DNA of 64,000 bases from Poriferisulfidus sp963668445 (GTDB lineage Bacteria; Pseudomonadota; Gammaproteobacteria; Poriferisulfidales; Poriferisulfidaceae). The stretch is from positions 868,001 to 932,000 of the forward strand of contig OY764335.1 in assembly GCA_963668445.1 (NCBI GenBank), read 5' to 3'. How positions within the stretch are numbered: position 1 is the first letter of the stretch; each line of letters starts with the position of its first letter. Shown piece by piece: positions 46,690-56,060 of the stretch. A model generated the notes under the pieces. That model ran no database searches. It saw only the letters and a program-made list of their open reading frames with translations, and was not told the DNA's origin. Position numbers and translations under genes: made by a program.

Positions 46690-48474
46690 ATGAATGCTTC
46701 CCGCGCCGAAGCGCGCTGCTACTGCGGGACGGCGCGTCCGGCCCAGATCGGGCAGGATCTGCACCTGTTCGGCTGGGTGAACCGGCGCCGCGACCATGGC
46801 GGCATCATTTTCATCGATCTGCGCGATTGCAGCGGCGTGGTGCAGGTCGTTGTCAATCCCGGTCAGGCCGCCTTGTTCGCTGTCGCCGAGCAGGTGCGCA
46901 CGGAGTTCGTGCTGGCCGTCTCCGGACGTCTCCGGGCCCGTCCAGACGGCACCGCCAATTCGGAACTGCCCACCGGCGAGGTCGAAGTGGTGTGCACTGC
47001 CTTGGAGATCCTGAACGCCGCCGATACGCCGCCGTACCAACTCGACGATGTGCAAGTGCACGAAGACCATCGCCTGCGCTACCGCTATCTGGAGTTGCGC
47101 CGTCCGTCCGTGCAGGAACGGCTACGACTGCGCGCCCGCCTAGCGGCGGCGGTGCGCCGCTATTTGGACGGCCAGGGCTTTGTGGAAGTCGAGACGCCGA
47201 TGCTGACGCGGGCGACGCCGGAAGGTGCCCGCGAGTATCTGGTGCCCAGCCGCACGCACGCCGGATCGGTGTTCGCGCTGCCGCAGTCGCCGCAGTTGTT
47301 CAAGCAGATGCTGATGATGGGCGGCATGGACCGCTACTACCAGATCGTGCGCTGCTTCCGCGACGAAGACCCGCGCCAGGACCGCCAGCCGGAATTCACG
47401 CAGATCGACATTGAGACTTCGTTCTTGCAGGAGCCGCAAATCCTGGATCTCATGGAAGGCATGGTGCGGGACATGTTCGCCGCCGCGGAGATGGAATTGC
47501 CGACCCTGTTCCCGCGCATGGCATGGGCCGAGGCTGTGCGGCGATTCGGGACGGACCGGCCGGACTTGAGGATTGACGGCTTGGAGCTGGTCGACGTGGC
47601 GGATCTGCTGACCGAAGTCGAATTCAAGGTGTTTCGTGAACCGGCCAATCGCGCCGACGCGCGGGTCGCGGTGCTGCGCGTGCCGGATGCGGCCGACATG
47701 AGCTTGGGGCAGATCGATGCCTATGCCGAAGTGCTCAAGCCGTACGGCGCCCGCGGCTTGGCTTGGATCAAGTGCCACCAGGTCGCGCAAGGCCGTGGCG
47801 GGCTGCAGGCGGGATTCCTGAAATTTCTGCCGGATGAGGCGATCCAAGGCATTCTGGAGCGCACCGGCGCACGCGATGGCGACTTGCTTATGTTCGGGGC
47901 CGGCCGTGCGGACATCGTCAATGCGTCGCTGTCCTTTTTGCGGAGCCGGCTGGCGCAGGACCGGGCGTTGCGCGAGGATGGCTGGCGGCCGCTTTGGGTG
48001 GTGGACTTTCCGCTGCTGGAAAAAGATCCCGAGACGCAGCGCTGGATGGCCATGCATCATCCGTTTACCGCGCCGGCGGCGGCGGATGCGGCGCAGTTGG
48101 AGGCCGACCCGGGCGCCGTCCGCGCCCGGGCCTACGATATGGTGATCAATGGCGTCGAGGTCGGCGGTGGCTCCATCCGCATCCACCACTCGGACATGCA
48201 GCAGGCCGTGTTCAAGCTGCTCGGCATCGGCGCCGAAGAGGCGCAGGCCAAATTCGGCTTCTTTCTGGACGCCTTGCGCTACGGCTGCCCGCCGCACGGC
48301 GGCATCGCCTTCGGCTTCGACCGTTTGGTCATGCTGCTGGCAGGGGCGGAAGCAATCCGTGACGTGATCGCCTTTCCCAAGACGCAGACCGCCAATTGCC
48401 TGCTGACCGGCGCTCCAGAGCCGGCCGAGGCGGAACAACTGCGCGAACTTGGATTGCAGAGGCCGCCGGCATGA
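46690..48474 (+). CDS. aspS: Aspartyl-tRNA synthetase (non-discriminating type likely)
   Basis: AspRS charges tRNA-Asp. The 594-residue bacterial-type enzyme has the OB anticodon domain, class II motifs (FRDEDPRQDRQPEFTQID; GGIAFGFDRLVMLL) and the inserted GAD domain. The residue after RRRD in the anticodon domain is His36, where the E. coli discriminating enzyme has Leu30, and the following loop has Gly; both match the Pseudomonas non-discriminating AspRS. That implies it also makes Asp-tRNA-Asn for GatCAB. A TTG at 46678 would add four residues. Confidence 0.96.
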   Translation: MNASRAEARCYCGTARPAQIGQDLHLFGWVNRRRDHGGIIFIDLRDCSGVVQVVVNPGQAALFAVAEQVRTEFVLAVSGRLRARPDGTANSELPTGEVEVVCTALEILNAADTPPYQLDDVQVHEDHRLRYRYLELRRPSVQERLRLRARLAAAVRRYLDGQGFVEVETPMLTRATPEGAREYLVPSRTHAGSVFALPQSPQLFKQMLMMGGMDRYYQIVRCFRDEDPRQDRQPEFTQIDIETSFLQEPQILDLMEGMVRDMFAAAEMELPTLFPRMAWAEAVRRFGTDRPDLRIDGLELVDVADLLTEVEFKVFREPANRADARVAVLRVPDAADMSLGQIDAYAEVLKPYGARGLAWIKCHQVAQGRGGLQAGFLKFLPDEAIQGILERTGARDGDLLMFGAGRADIVNASLSFLRSRLAQDRALREDGWRPLWVVDFPLLEKDPETQRWMAMHHPFTAPAAADAAQLEADPGAVRARAYDMVINGVEVGGGSIRIHHSDMQQAVFKLLGIGAEEAQAKFGFFLDALRYGCPPHGGIAFGFDRLVMLLAGAEAIRDVIAFPKTQTANCLLTGAPEPAEAEQLRELGLQRPPA

Positions 48475-48932
48475 AGGCCGCGGCGCGCACCTGCAAGCGG
48501 CCGGAGTCGGTTCTGGTTGTGGTGTACAGCGAGGATGGCCAGGTGCTGATGCTCCGGCGGCATCAGCCTCCGACGTTCTGGCAGTCGGTGACAGGCAGCT
48601 TGGAGTGGGGCGAGCAGCCGCGGCAGGCTGCCAATCGGGAGCTGGAGGAGGAAACCGGTTTGGATGCATCGGCGCTGGAAGACTGCCACGACAGCCACCT
48701 GTTCCAGATATACGACATTTGGAGGAACCGCTACGCGGAAGGCGTGACGCAAAACCGCGAGCATGTGTTCCGGCTGGCGGTGCCGCAGGCATGCTCAATT
48801 ACGCTGGACGCCTTGGAGCACGCCGAATACGAATGGCTGCCTCGTGTTGCGGCAGCGCACCGGGCCACCTCGTACACCAATCGGCAGGCCATTTTCGACT
48901 GGGTGCCGCAGGTGCCGGAGCACCGCGGCTAA
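48471..48932 (+). CDS. nudB: Dihydroneopterin triphosphate diphosphatase NudB
   Basis: NudB removes pyrophosphate from dihydroneopterin triphosphate in folate synthesis. The 153-residue frame has the RPESVLVVVYSEDGQVLML start, FWQSVTGSLEWGE and the Nudix box (GSLEWGEQPRQAANRELEEE, residues about 43-62), matching E. coli NudB. ATG at 48471 overlaps the aspS stop. The aspS-nudB-yebC-ruvC order is standard. With an H4MPT module also present, the pterin pool is shared between two cofactor routes (inference). Confidence 0.92.
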   Translation: MKAAARTCKRPESVLVVVYSEDGQVLMLRRHQPPTFWQSVTGSLEWGEQPRQAANRELEEETGLDASALEDCHDSHLFQIYDIWRNRYAEGVTQNREHVFRLAVPQACSITLDALEHAEYEWLPRVAAAHRATSYTNRQAIFDWVPQVPEHRG

Positions 48933-48958
48933 AGCTGCCGCCGCATCAGGGTTCGAAC

Positions 48959-49699
48959 ATGGCCGGGCACAGCAAGTGGGCGAACATCCAGCACCGCAAG
49001 AAGCGGCAGGACGACAAGCGTGGCAAACTCTTCTCCAAACTGATTCGGGAAGTGATGGCGGCTGCGCGCGTCGGCGGCCCGAACCCGTCCGACAACGCCC
49101 GGCTGCGTCTGGCCATGGACAAGGCGGCGGCGGCGAACATGCCGAAGGACACCATCGCCCGAGCCGTCAAGCGGGGCAGCGGCGATGCGGACGGGGCGAT
49201 GTACGAAGAAGTGCGGTACGAAGGCTACGGTCCGGGCGGCGCTGCCGTGCTGATCGACTGCCTGACGGACAACCGCAACCGCACCGTCTCCGAAGTGCGG
49301 CACGCACTGGCCAAGCATGGCGGCAGCTTGGGCAACAGCGGCTCGGTGACCTATCTTTTTTCGGCCACCGGCGTGCTGAGCTATGCGCCCGGAGCCGACG
49401 AAGAGATGCTGATGGAGCAAGCCCTGGAAGCAGGCGCCGAAGACGTCATGCTGCTGGACGACCAGTCGTTGGAGGTGCTGACGCAGCCGCAGGATTTCAT
49501 GGCGGTTCGGGCCGCCCTGGCCGAGGCCGGGCATCCTCCGGATCATGCCGAAGTCGCCATGCGTGCGCAGACGCAGGTCGAACTGGACGGCGAGGCGGCG
49601 CGGAGCCTGCTGAAGCTGACGGACCGTCTGGAGGAACTGGACGATGTTCAAGAAGTCTATACGAATGCCAGCCTTTCAGATGCGGCCTACGAGGCATGA
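48959..49699 (+). CDS. yebC: YebC/TACO1 family regulatory protein
   Basis: YebC-type proteins relieve ribosome stalling at proline stretches or act as DNA-binding regulators. The 246 residues start MAGHSKWANIQHRKKRQD, a signature, with ARVGGPNPSDNARLRLAMDKA and GPGGAAVLIDCLTDNRNR. Length is typical. It is coupled to ruvC by an ATGA overlap. Confidence 0.95.
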   Translation: MAGHSKWANIQHRKKRQDDKRGKLFSKLIREVMAAARVGGPNPSDNARLRLAMDKAAAANMPKDTIARAVKRGSGDADGAMYEEVRYEGYGPGGAAVLIDCLTDNRNRTVSEVRHALAKHGGSLGNSGSVTYLFSATGVLSYAPGADEEMLMEQALEAGAEDVMLLDDQSLEVLTQPQDFMAVRAALAEAGHPPDHAEVAMRAQTQVELDGEAARSLLKLTDRLEELDDVQEVYTNASLSDAAYEA

Positions 49700-50187
49700 T
49701 GCGGATTATCGGCGTGGACCCTGGCCTGCGGCGCAGCGGCTACGGCGTCATCGATACCGATGGCGTCCGCCATCGCTACGTAGGCAGCGGCCAGATATGC
49801 CCGACGGGCGGCACGATGCCGGAACGCCTTGGCGAATTGTTTCTGGGGCTGCGCGAAGTGCTGCAGAAGTTTGCGCCGCATTGCGTGTCGATGGAGACCT
49901 CGTTCGTGGCGGCAAATGTGGGTACGGCTTTGAAGCTGGGGCAGGCTCGCGGCGCTCTGGTCAGCAGTTGCGCCTTGCAGCAGTTGGAGGTCTTCGAATA
50001 TTCGCCGCGCCGCATGAAGCAGGCGGTGACCGGGCAGGGCGGCGCCACCAAGGCGCAGGTCCAGTTCATGGTGAAGCGGCTGCTCAGTTTGGGCGAATCA
50101 CCGCAGGCCGACGAGGCGGACGCCTTGGGCCTGGCGCTGTGCCATGCGCATACGCACCGTCCGTCCGACCTGAGGCAGGCTTCGTGA
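49696..50187 (+). CDS. ruvC: Crossover junction endodeoxyribonuclease RuvC
   Basis: RuvC resolves Holliday junctions. The 163 residues carry the catalytic acids: Asp in GVDPGLRRSGYGVI, Glu in SMETSF, and Asp pair in ADEADALGLALCHAH, plus the ALKLGQARGAL helix. Two adjacent ATGs (49696, 49699) are possible; the first overlaps the yebC stop. The end overlaps ruvA (GTGA). Confidence 0.96.
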   Translation: MMRIIGVDPGLRRSGYGVIDTDGVRHRYVGSGQICPTGGTMPERLGELFLGLREVLQKFAPHCVSMETSFVAANVGTALKLGQARGALVSSCALQQLEVFEYSPRRMKQAVTGQGGATKAQVQFMVKRLLSLGESPQADEADALGLALCHAHTHRPSDLRQAS

Positions 50188-50780
50188 TCGCCTACCTGCG
50201 CGGGCGGGTCGCATACCGCAAGCCGCCGGAATTGATTATGGACGTTGCCGGCGTCGGCTATCGCGTACTGGCTTCCATGGCGGCATTCGCGCAACTGCCG
50301 AAGGACGACGCGGAGACGCTGCTGCCCACGTTGCTGGTGGTGCGCGAGGACGCGCATACTCTGTATGGATTCGCTGACGACGCGGAACGGGAATTGTTCG
50401 GCCAGCTCCTGCGCATTTCCGGCATCGGCGCCCGAACCGCATTGGCGATCCTCTCGACCTTGCCTGGCGCGGCGTTGCGCGGGCATGTCGAGTCTGGGGA
50501 CATGGCGGCGCTCGTTCGTGTGCCGGGCATCGGCAAGAAGACCGCGCAGCGGCTGCTTCTGGAACTTCGGGACATGCTGCAGGCAGGTTCCGAACTGGAC
50601 GCGTCCGCACCGGCGACGCCGCAGCACGAAGCGGAACAGGCTCTGGTGCGGCTGGGCTGGAAGCCTGCTGAAGCGCGGCGCATGGTGGCGGCCTGCGACG
50701 AGGGGCAAAGCCAGGATGCGGAAGCCCTCATTCGGCAAGCATTGCAGGCCAGTTATGCGGCCACGAGTAGCCGGCGATGA
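50184..50780 (+). CDS. ruvA: Holliday junction DNA helicase subunit RuvA
   Basis: RuvA binds four-way junctions and loads RuvB. The 198 residues begin (GTG start) MIAYLRGRVAYRKPPELIMDV, contain two helix-hairpin-helix motifs (LLRISGIGARTALAIL and LVRVPGIGKKTAQRLLLEL) and the C-terminal RuvB-binding domain (ALVRLGWKPAEARRMV). Coupled both ways. Confidence 0.96.
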   Translation: MIAYLRGRVAYRKPPELIMDVAGVGYRVLASMAAFAQLPKDDAETLLPTLLVVREDAHTLYGFADDAERELFGQLLRISGIGARTALAILSTLPGAALRGHVESGDMAALVRVPGIGKKTAQRLLLELRDMLQAGSELDASAPATPQHEAEQALVRLGWKPAEARRMVAACDEGQSQDAEALIRQALQASYAATSSRR

Positions 50781-51814
50781 GCGATGAGAACCTATTGGAC
50801 CGCGAAGCCGAAGGGCGCGGCGAATTGGAGTTCGAAGGCAATGTCCGTCCGCGCCAGTTGGCGGAGTTCATCGGCCAGCCGGAATTGCGCGACCAGTTCG
50901 GCGTCTACCTCGAGGCGGCGCGCCGGCGCGGGAGCACGCTGGACCACGTGCTGGTATTCGGTCCGCCGGGGCTCGGCAAGACCACGCTGTCGCATATCAT
51001 CGCGCATGAGATGGGGGCGCAATTGCGGCAGTCGTCGGGCCCGGTCCTCGAACGCGGCGGCGATTTGGCGGCCATCCTGACCAGTCTGCAACCCGGCGAT
51101 GTTCTGTTCATCGACGAAATCCATCGCCTGCAGCCGGCTGTGGAGGAGATTCTGTATCCGGCCCTCGAAGATTCCCGCATTGATCTGATGATCGGCGAAG
51201 GCGCGGCGGCGCGTTCGATCCAGATTGATCTGACGCCGTTCACGCTGGTCGGCGCGACCACTCGCAGCGGCCTTCTGACAGCGCCGCTGCTGTCGCGTTT
51301 CGGCATCCAAGGGCGGCTGGATTTTTACTCTGCGGAGGAATTGGCGAAGATCGTCGCCCGGTCGGCGAAAATCCTTTCCATTCCCATCGATGCAGGCGGC
51401 GCTTTGGAGATCGGGCGCCGGGCCCGTGGCACGCCCCGCATTGCGAACCGTTTGTTGCGCCGCGTGCGCGATTATGCCGAGGTCCGTGCCGACGGCCGCA
51501 TCAATGCGCCAGTGGCCGAGCAGGCATTGGAATTCATGAAGGTGGATCGCTGCGGCATCAACGATCTGGATCGTGAATACCTGCGTACCATCCTCGTCAA
51601 GTTCGGCGGCGGGCCGGTCGGCATTGACAGCATTTCGGTGGCGGTCAACGAAGAGCGCGGCACGCTGGAGGAAGTGGTGGAGCCGTACCTGATCCAGCAG
51701 GGCTTTCTGAAGCGGACGCCGCGCGGGCGCATGGCGACGCCGCGCGCCCGTGCGCACTTGGGCTTGGAAGCGCCGCCGGAGTCCAGCCAACTGCCGCTGT
51801 CGGAGGAGGCTTGA
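50777..51814 (+). CDS. ruvB: Holliday junction DNA helicase subunit RuvB
   Basis: RuvB is the AAA+ motor of branch migration. The 345 residues have Walker A FGPPGLGKTTLSHIIA (about 57-72), Walker B LFIDEIHRL, sensor 1 GATTRSGLLTAPLLSRFG and the winged-helix C-terminus ending in a short acidic tail. Length is typical. It is directly followed by ybgC with no gap. Confidence 0.97.
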   Translation: MSDENLLDREAEGRGELEFEGNVRPRQLAEFIGQPELRDQFGVYLEAARRRGSTLDHVLVFGPPGLGKTTLSHIIAHEMGAQLRQSSGPVLERGGDLAAILTSLQPGDVLFIDEIHRLQPAVEEILYPALEDSRIDLMIGEGAAARSIQIDLTPFTLVGATTRSGLLTAPLLSRFGIQGRLDFYSAEELAKIVARSAKILSIPIDAGGALEIGRRARGTPRIANRLLRRVRDYAEVRADGRINAPVAEQALEFMKVDRCGINDLDREYLRTILVKFGGGPVGIDSISVAVNEERGTLEEVVEPYLIQQGFLKRTPRGRMATPRARAHLGLEAPPESSQLPLSEEA

Positions 51815-52213
51815 ATGCATAGGTTGCCGGTGCGGGTGTATTATGAGGATACCGATGCCGAGGGTGTGCTTTATCATGCGGCTACGATCCGCTACCTGGA
51901 CCGTGGCCGCACTGAGTGGCTGCGGGCCGCGGGACACCTCTTGCGGCATATGGCAGAGGCGGAACGACGGGTGTTCGCCGTGCATTCGCTGACAGTCCGC
52001 TATCTGGGCATGGGCCGCTTGGATGACGAACTGACGGTGCATACGCGCCTGTCCGCTCGCGGACGCGCGTCGCTCGATTTTGAACAAAGCCTATGGAGGG
52101 AGCAGGAATGCTTGGCGCAGGCGGAGATTCGGGTGGCATGCCTGAATGTGGAGACGGGGCGTCCGGCGGCAGTGCCGGAGCTAAGGCCTGACGAGGAACC
52201 GGACGATGCATGA
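51815..52213 (+). CDS. ybgC: Tol-Pal-associated acyl-CoA thioesterase YbgC
   Basis: YbgC is a hotdog-fold thioesterase encoded with the tol genes and linked to phospholipid metabolism. The 132 residues carry the motif VYYEDTDAEGVLYHA with the catalytic Asp, where most members have DAGGVVYH; Glu replaces Gly here. It abuts ruvB and overlaps tolQ by 8 bases, the normal ybgC-tolQ order. Confidence 0.93.
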   Translation: MHRLPVRVYYEDTDAEGVLYHAATIRYLDRGRTEWLRAAGHLLRHMAEAERRVFAVHSLTVRYLGMGRLDDELTVHTRLSARGRASLDFEQSLWREQECLAQAEIRVACLNVETGRPAAVPELRPDEEPDDA

Positions 52214-52883
52214 ATTCACGCTTTTGGGCATGCTGACGCAGGCTTCGACAGTTGTGCAGGCTGTCATGCTGCTGCTGCTGCTTGCCTCGATCGCGTCGTG
52301 GGCCATCATCCTCAACAAGTCGCGCGTCCTGAACGTCCATCAGAAGGATGCGCGCAAGTTCGAAGATCGATTCTGGCAAGGCGTCGATCTGTCGCAGCTG
52401 TATGGGCAGCTGCGCCAGCGGAAATCGCATTCGGCGCTGGAGGAAGTGTTTTGCTTGGGCTTTCGCGAATACGTGCAACTGACCCGGAATCGGCAGGTTT
52501 CGCTGGATAGCATCAACCATACGGCGGTGCGCAGCATGCGCGTCGCGCTGTCGCGCAATGTCGAACATCTGGAAACGCATTTGCCGACGCTGGCGACCAT
52601 CGGCTCCACCAGCCCCTACATCGGCTTGTTCGGCACGGTGTGGGGCATCATCAACGCATTCCATTCGCTGGACCCGACGCAGGGTGCGTCAATGCTGATT
52701 TCCATTGCACCCGGAATCTCGGAGGCTTTGGTGGCGACCGCCTTGGGCTTGTTCGCAGCCATCCCCGCGGTCATTGCCTATAATCGCTTCACCGACCGGG
52801 TGGACAAGTTGCAAGTGCAGTACAGCAACTTCATTGAAGAGTTCACCGCGCTGCTGCAGCGCGAATCGCTGCAGAGCGACTAG
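52206..52883 (+). CDS. tolQ: Tol-Pal system protein TolQ
   Basis: TolQ is the inner-membrane motor subunit that, with TolR, uses the proton gradient to energise TolA during division. The 225 residues have three hydrophobic helices (about 16-38, 130-155 and 170-195) and the conserved TIGSTSPYIGLFGTVWGIINAF segment. Homologous to ExbB and MotA; the tol gene neighbours settle the identity. Confidence 0.96.
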   Translation: MHEFTLLGMLTQASTVVQAVMLLLLLASIASWAIILNKSRVLNVHQKDARKFEDRFWQGVDLSQLYGQLRQRKSHSALEEVFCLGFREYVQLTRNRQVSLDSINHTAVRSMRVALSRNVEHLETHLPTLATIGSTSPYIGLFGTVWGIINAFHSLDPTQGASMLISIAPGISEALVATALGLFAAIPAVIAYNRFTDRVDKLQVQYSNFIEEFTALLQRESLQSD

Positions 52884-52886
52884 GCC

Positions 52887-53321
52887 ATGGCTCCGCTGCA
52901 GACCACCCGCCGCCACATGGCGCAGATCAACATCGTGCCGTACATCGATGTCATGCTGGTGCTGCTGCTTATCTTCATGATTGCAACTCCCTTGATGCAG
53001 CAAGGCATGCTGATCGATTTGCCGAAAGCGCCGTCGGAGCCTGTCGAGCCGGAACCGTACCACGAGCCGCTGGTGCTGGAAATCAATCGCGACGGCGAAT
53101 TGCGGCTGGTGCGCGAAGGGACGTTCTCCAATGCGGTTGCCGAATCGGACTTGCCGGGCCTGGTTGAGGCCATGATGCGCGAGGGCGGCGATGAGACGCT
53201 GTATGTGCGTGCGGACGCAGGGCTGCCGTACGGCACCGTGGTGGCGGCCGTCGCCCGGCTCAGCCAAGCCGGCGTGACGGCTTTGAGCCTGCTGACGCAG
53301 CCGCCGGCGGAATCCCCATGA
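52887..53321 (+). CDS. tolR: Tol-Pal system protein TolR
   Basis: TolR is the partner of TolQ in the proton-driven motor. The 144-residue protein has one N-terminal transmembrane helix with the essential Asp in INIVPYIDVMLVLLLIFMI, then a periplasmic domain. Length is normal. It overlaps tolA by four bases. Confidence 0.96.
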   Translation: MAPLQTTRRHMAQINIVPYIDVMLVLLLIFMIATPLMQQGMLIDLPKAPSEPVEPEPYHEPLVLEINRDGELRLVREGTFSNAVAESDLPGLVEAMMREGGDETLYVRADAGLPYGTVVAAVARLSQAGVTALSLLTQPPAESP

Positions 53322-54154
53322 TCGTTTCGCCGCGTTCCGTCGGCAGGGCGCAGCACCGCTTTGGCACTTGGGCCTGGGTCGGCGCCGTGGCCGTGCATGT
53401 CGGCATTTTCGCCGCGCTGCAGTTCGGCAGCACTCCGCCAGCCCGCTCCAGCATCTCGTTGCCGCCAGCGACCGAAGCGATCCGGGTCCAAGCCATGGAT
53501 GCGGAAGTCCTGCGCAAGCGGCGTGCGGCGCATCAGCGGGCGCTACGCGAATTGGAGCAAGCCCGGCAACGTGAAGCGCAAGCCAAAGAAGCCGAACGGC
53601 TGCGGCAGCAGGCATTGCGCCAAGCGGCCGAGCGCAAACGCCGCGAAGCCAAGCAGCAAGCGAAACGGAAACGTGCCGAAGAGGAGCAGCGCCGGCGCGA
53701 GGCCGCGCAGCGCGAAGCGGAGAAACTCCGGGAGGCTAAGGCTGCGGCGATGCGGGCCGAAGCCGAACGGCAGGCCAAAGTGCTGAAGGAGCAGCTGGCA
53801 CGGGCAGAGCGGGTCGCCGGCCAGAGGCGAGCGGAGCAAATGCGCAAGCAGCGCCGGGAGGCGGAGAGGCGCAGCCGTCTGCTCGGCGAGTGGACCGTGG
53901 CCATTCGAGCGCGCATTGAAAATCTTTGGCGGCCGCCGCCAACGGCGGCAAGCCGGCCCTGCGAAGCCGTTGTCGAACAGAGCAAACACGGCGAGGTGCT
54001 ATCGGTCAAAGTGCGCAACTGCACCGCCTCCCAAGCTTGGCAGGATTCCCTGCGCAACGCCGTGCTCAAGGCAAGCCCGTTGCCGGCCGCGCCGCACAAG
54101 AATCTGTTCGAGCGGCGGCTGGTCATTACGTTCCATCCCAAGGAGCGCGACTGA
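53318..54154 (+). CDS. tolA: Tol-Pal system protein TolA
   Basis: TolA spans the periplasm and links the motor to TolB/Pal. The 278 residues have an N-terminal helix (about 16-36), a long central helical region built of Ala, Glu, Lys, Arg and Gln (about 65-190), and a C-terminal TolA domain III (WRPPP...CEAVVEQSKHGEVLSVKVRNC). It is shorter than the 421-residue E. coli protein, with an Arg-rich rather than Lys-rich middle. Confidence 0.94.
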   Translation: MIVSPRSVGRAQHRFGTWAWVGAVAVHVGIFAALQFGSTPPARSSISLPPATEAIRVQAMDAEVLRKRRAAHQRALRELEQARQREAQAKEAERLRQQALRQAAERKRREAKQQAKRKRAEEEQRRREAAQREAEKLREAKAAAMRAEAERQAKVLKEQLARAERVAGQRRAEQMRKQRREAERRSRLLGEWTVAIRARIENLWRPPPTAASRPCEAVVEQSKHGEVLSVKVRNCTASQAWQDSLRNAVLKASPLPAAPHKNLFERRLVITFHPKERD

Positions 54155-55458
54155 TGGGGGTTCGATTGCGACTGTTGGCGCTGCTGGCTCTGGCATGGCC
54201 GCCGCTCGGCCAGGCCGAACTGCTTCTGGATGTGCGCGAGGGCGTGGAAGGCGGCATTCTGATTGCGGTCGCGCCGGTCGGCGCATCCAGTCGGGAACTG
54301 GCGGATGTGGTCCGATGGGATCTGTCGTTCAGCCCGGCCTTCGAAGTGCTGCAGCCCGGCAAAATGCCGCAAGCCGTCCTGTCCGGTCATACACCGAATT
54401 GGGCAGATTGGCGCCAGCGCCCGGTCGAGTACCTGCTGACGGTCGAGAGCCAAGAACTGGGGAACGATCGGGTCGGGCTGAAGTTCCATCTGCAGGATGT
54501 GCTGCGCGGACGCACGATCTTGGCGCGCCGGCTGGCAGTCGCGCAGCGGTTCCATCGGCGTCTCGCGCATCAGACGGCCGATGCCGTGCATGAGCACCTT
54601 ACCGGGGTTCCGGGCGCATTCGATACGCGCATGGCATACATCAGCCAAAGCGGGAGCGGCCGCAAGGCCCGCTACCGCCTGTATGTCTCCGACATTGACG
54701 GGCATCGGCCGGTAGCATTGCTCGAGTCGCCGCACCCGTTGCTGTCGCCGGACTGGTCGCCGGACGGGAAGCAACTGGCCTACGTGTCGTTCGAACTCGG
54801 GCACGCGCAAGTGTACGTGCACCACTTGGCGAAAGGCGCCCGCCGGCCCTTGCCTTATGACGGAGCCCACTCCAGTGCGCCGGACTGGTCGCCGGACGGG
54901 CGGCAGCTGGCGATGGCGATGACCATTGAAGGGGATACGGAAATCTTCATCTACACGCTGGCGACAAACACGCTGCGCCGCCTCACGCGCAGCCGGGGCA
55001 TCGATACGGAGCCGGTCTGGACGGCGGACGGCAAGGCGCTGGTCTTTACGTCGGGACGCTCCGGCCAGCCACGGCTCTACCGGCAGGCCGTGCATGGCGC
55101 GGCGGCATCCGTGCTCCCGATCGCGGGCCGCTACAGCGCATCTGCGGATGCCTCGCTTGACGGACGCTATCTGGCATTCGTGCAGTCCACCCCGCAGGGC
55201 GGCTTCGGCATTGCGCTGTACGAGACGGCAAGCGAGGTTGTGCATCCGCTGTCGTCCGGCGGTCTGGACGAAGCGCCGTCGTTTGCGCCCAACGGGCTCG
55301 GCTTGCTGTATGCCAATACCATGCGCAGCAGGAAGCGGGGCGGGAAGGCCGGGAAGCAAGTGCTGACGCGAACCAGTCGTGATGGTACAATCCAACGGCA
55401 GTTGGACATCCCGCAGGCGAATGTACGGGAGCCTGCATGGTCCCCTTACCGCCACTGA
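54154..55458 (+). CDS. tolB: Tol-Pal system beta-propeller protein TolB
   Basis: Periplasmic TolB binds Pal and is mobilised by TolA. The 434 residues start (TGATG overlap with tolA) with a signal peptide ending near LGQAE, an N-terminal domain, and six WD-like propeller repeats with SPDWSPDGKQLAYVSFE and APDWSPDGRQLAMAM. Length is typical. Confidence 0.96.
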   Translation: MGVRLRLLALLALAWPPLGQAELLLDVREGVEGGILIAVAPVGASSRELADVVRWDLSFSPAFEVLQPGKMPQAVLSGHTPNWADWRQRPVEYLLTVESQELGNDRVGLKFHLQDVLRGRTILARRLAVAQRFHRRLAHQTADAVHEHLTGVPGAFDTRMAYISQSGSGRKARYRLYVSDIDGHRPVALLESPHPLLSPDWSPDGKQLAYVSFELGHAQVYVHHLAKGARRPLPYDGAHSSAPDWSPDGRQLAMAMTIEGDTEIFIYTLATNTLRRLTRSRGIDTEPVWTADGKALVFTSGRSGQPRLYRQAVHGAAASVLPIAGRYSASADASLDGRYLAFVQSTPQGGFGIALYETASEVVHPLSSGGLDEAPSFAPNGLGLLYANTMRSRKRGGKAGKQVLTRTSRDGTIQRQLDIPQANVREPAWSPYRH

Positions 55459-56060
55459 TGGTTTTGATTATGGAATTGCCACTCTCGAGATATGTGCTGC
55501 TATTGACTCTGCCGCTACTTGGCGCATGCAGCAGCGAAAAAGACGAACCGCCGCTTGACGCACTGGATCCGCCGGCGGCCTTGCTGGAGGAGGAACAGCC
55601 GCAGCAGCCTCAGGACGGCGTCAAAACAACGCGCTTGGATGACGATGGCAATATCCTTTCCGACGAAATAGTACACGACGAAGATAGCGGCGAATTCGCG
55701 GCGGCGGACGACATGGAATCGCTGCCGGCGCAAGGCACCACCGTGTACTTCGGCTACGACAGCACCGATATCGACTCCCAATACATGGGCATCATCCAGA
55801 AAGTGGCCGACCGTCTGCACAGCAATTCGTCCGCGACGGTGCGTTTGGAGGGCCATACGGACGAACGCGGCTCCCGAACATACAATTTGGCGCTTGGCGA
55901 GCGACGGGCGCAAAGCGTGCTAGATTTGCTGCTGGAGAAGAATGTGCTGCCCGAACAAGTGGACTGGGTCAGCTATGGCGAAGAGATTCCGGCGGTGACC
56001 GGGCAGGGCGAAGAGGTCTGGAGGAAGAATCGCCGGGTCGAAATGATTCTGGACGAATGA
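55458..56060 (+). CDS. pal: Peptidoglycan-associated lipoprotein Pal
   Basis: Pal anchors the outer membrane to peptidoglycan. Signal peptide with lipobox LLGAC (Cys at about residue 24 from this start), an acidic linker, then the OmpA-like domain (VYFGYDSTDID; LEGHTDERGSRTYNLALGERRA). Start ambiguity: 55458 overlaps the tolB stop (TGATG) and gives a 24-residue signal; 55470 gives a 20-residue one. Lnt at 24033 would acylate it. Confidence 0.96.
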   Translation: MVLIMELPLSRYVLLLTLPLLGACSSEKDEPPLDALDPPAALLEEEQPQQPQDGVKTTRLDDDGNILSDEIVHDEDSGEFAAADDMESLPAQGTTVYFGYDSTDIDSQYMGIIQKVADRLHSNSSATVRLEGHTDERGSRTYNLALGERRAQSVLDLLLEKNVLPEQVDWVSYGEEIPAVTGQGEEVWRKNRRVEMILDE

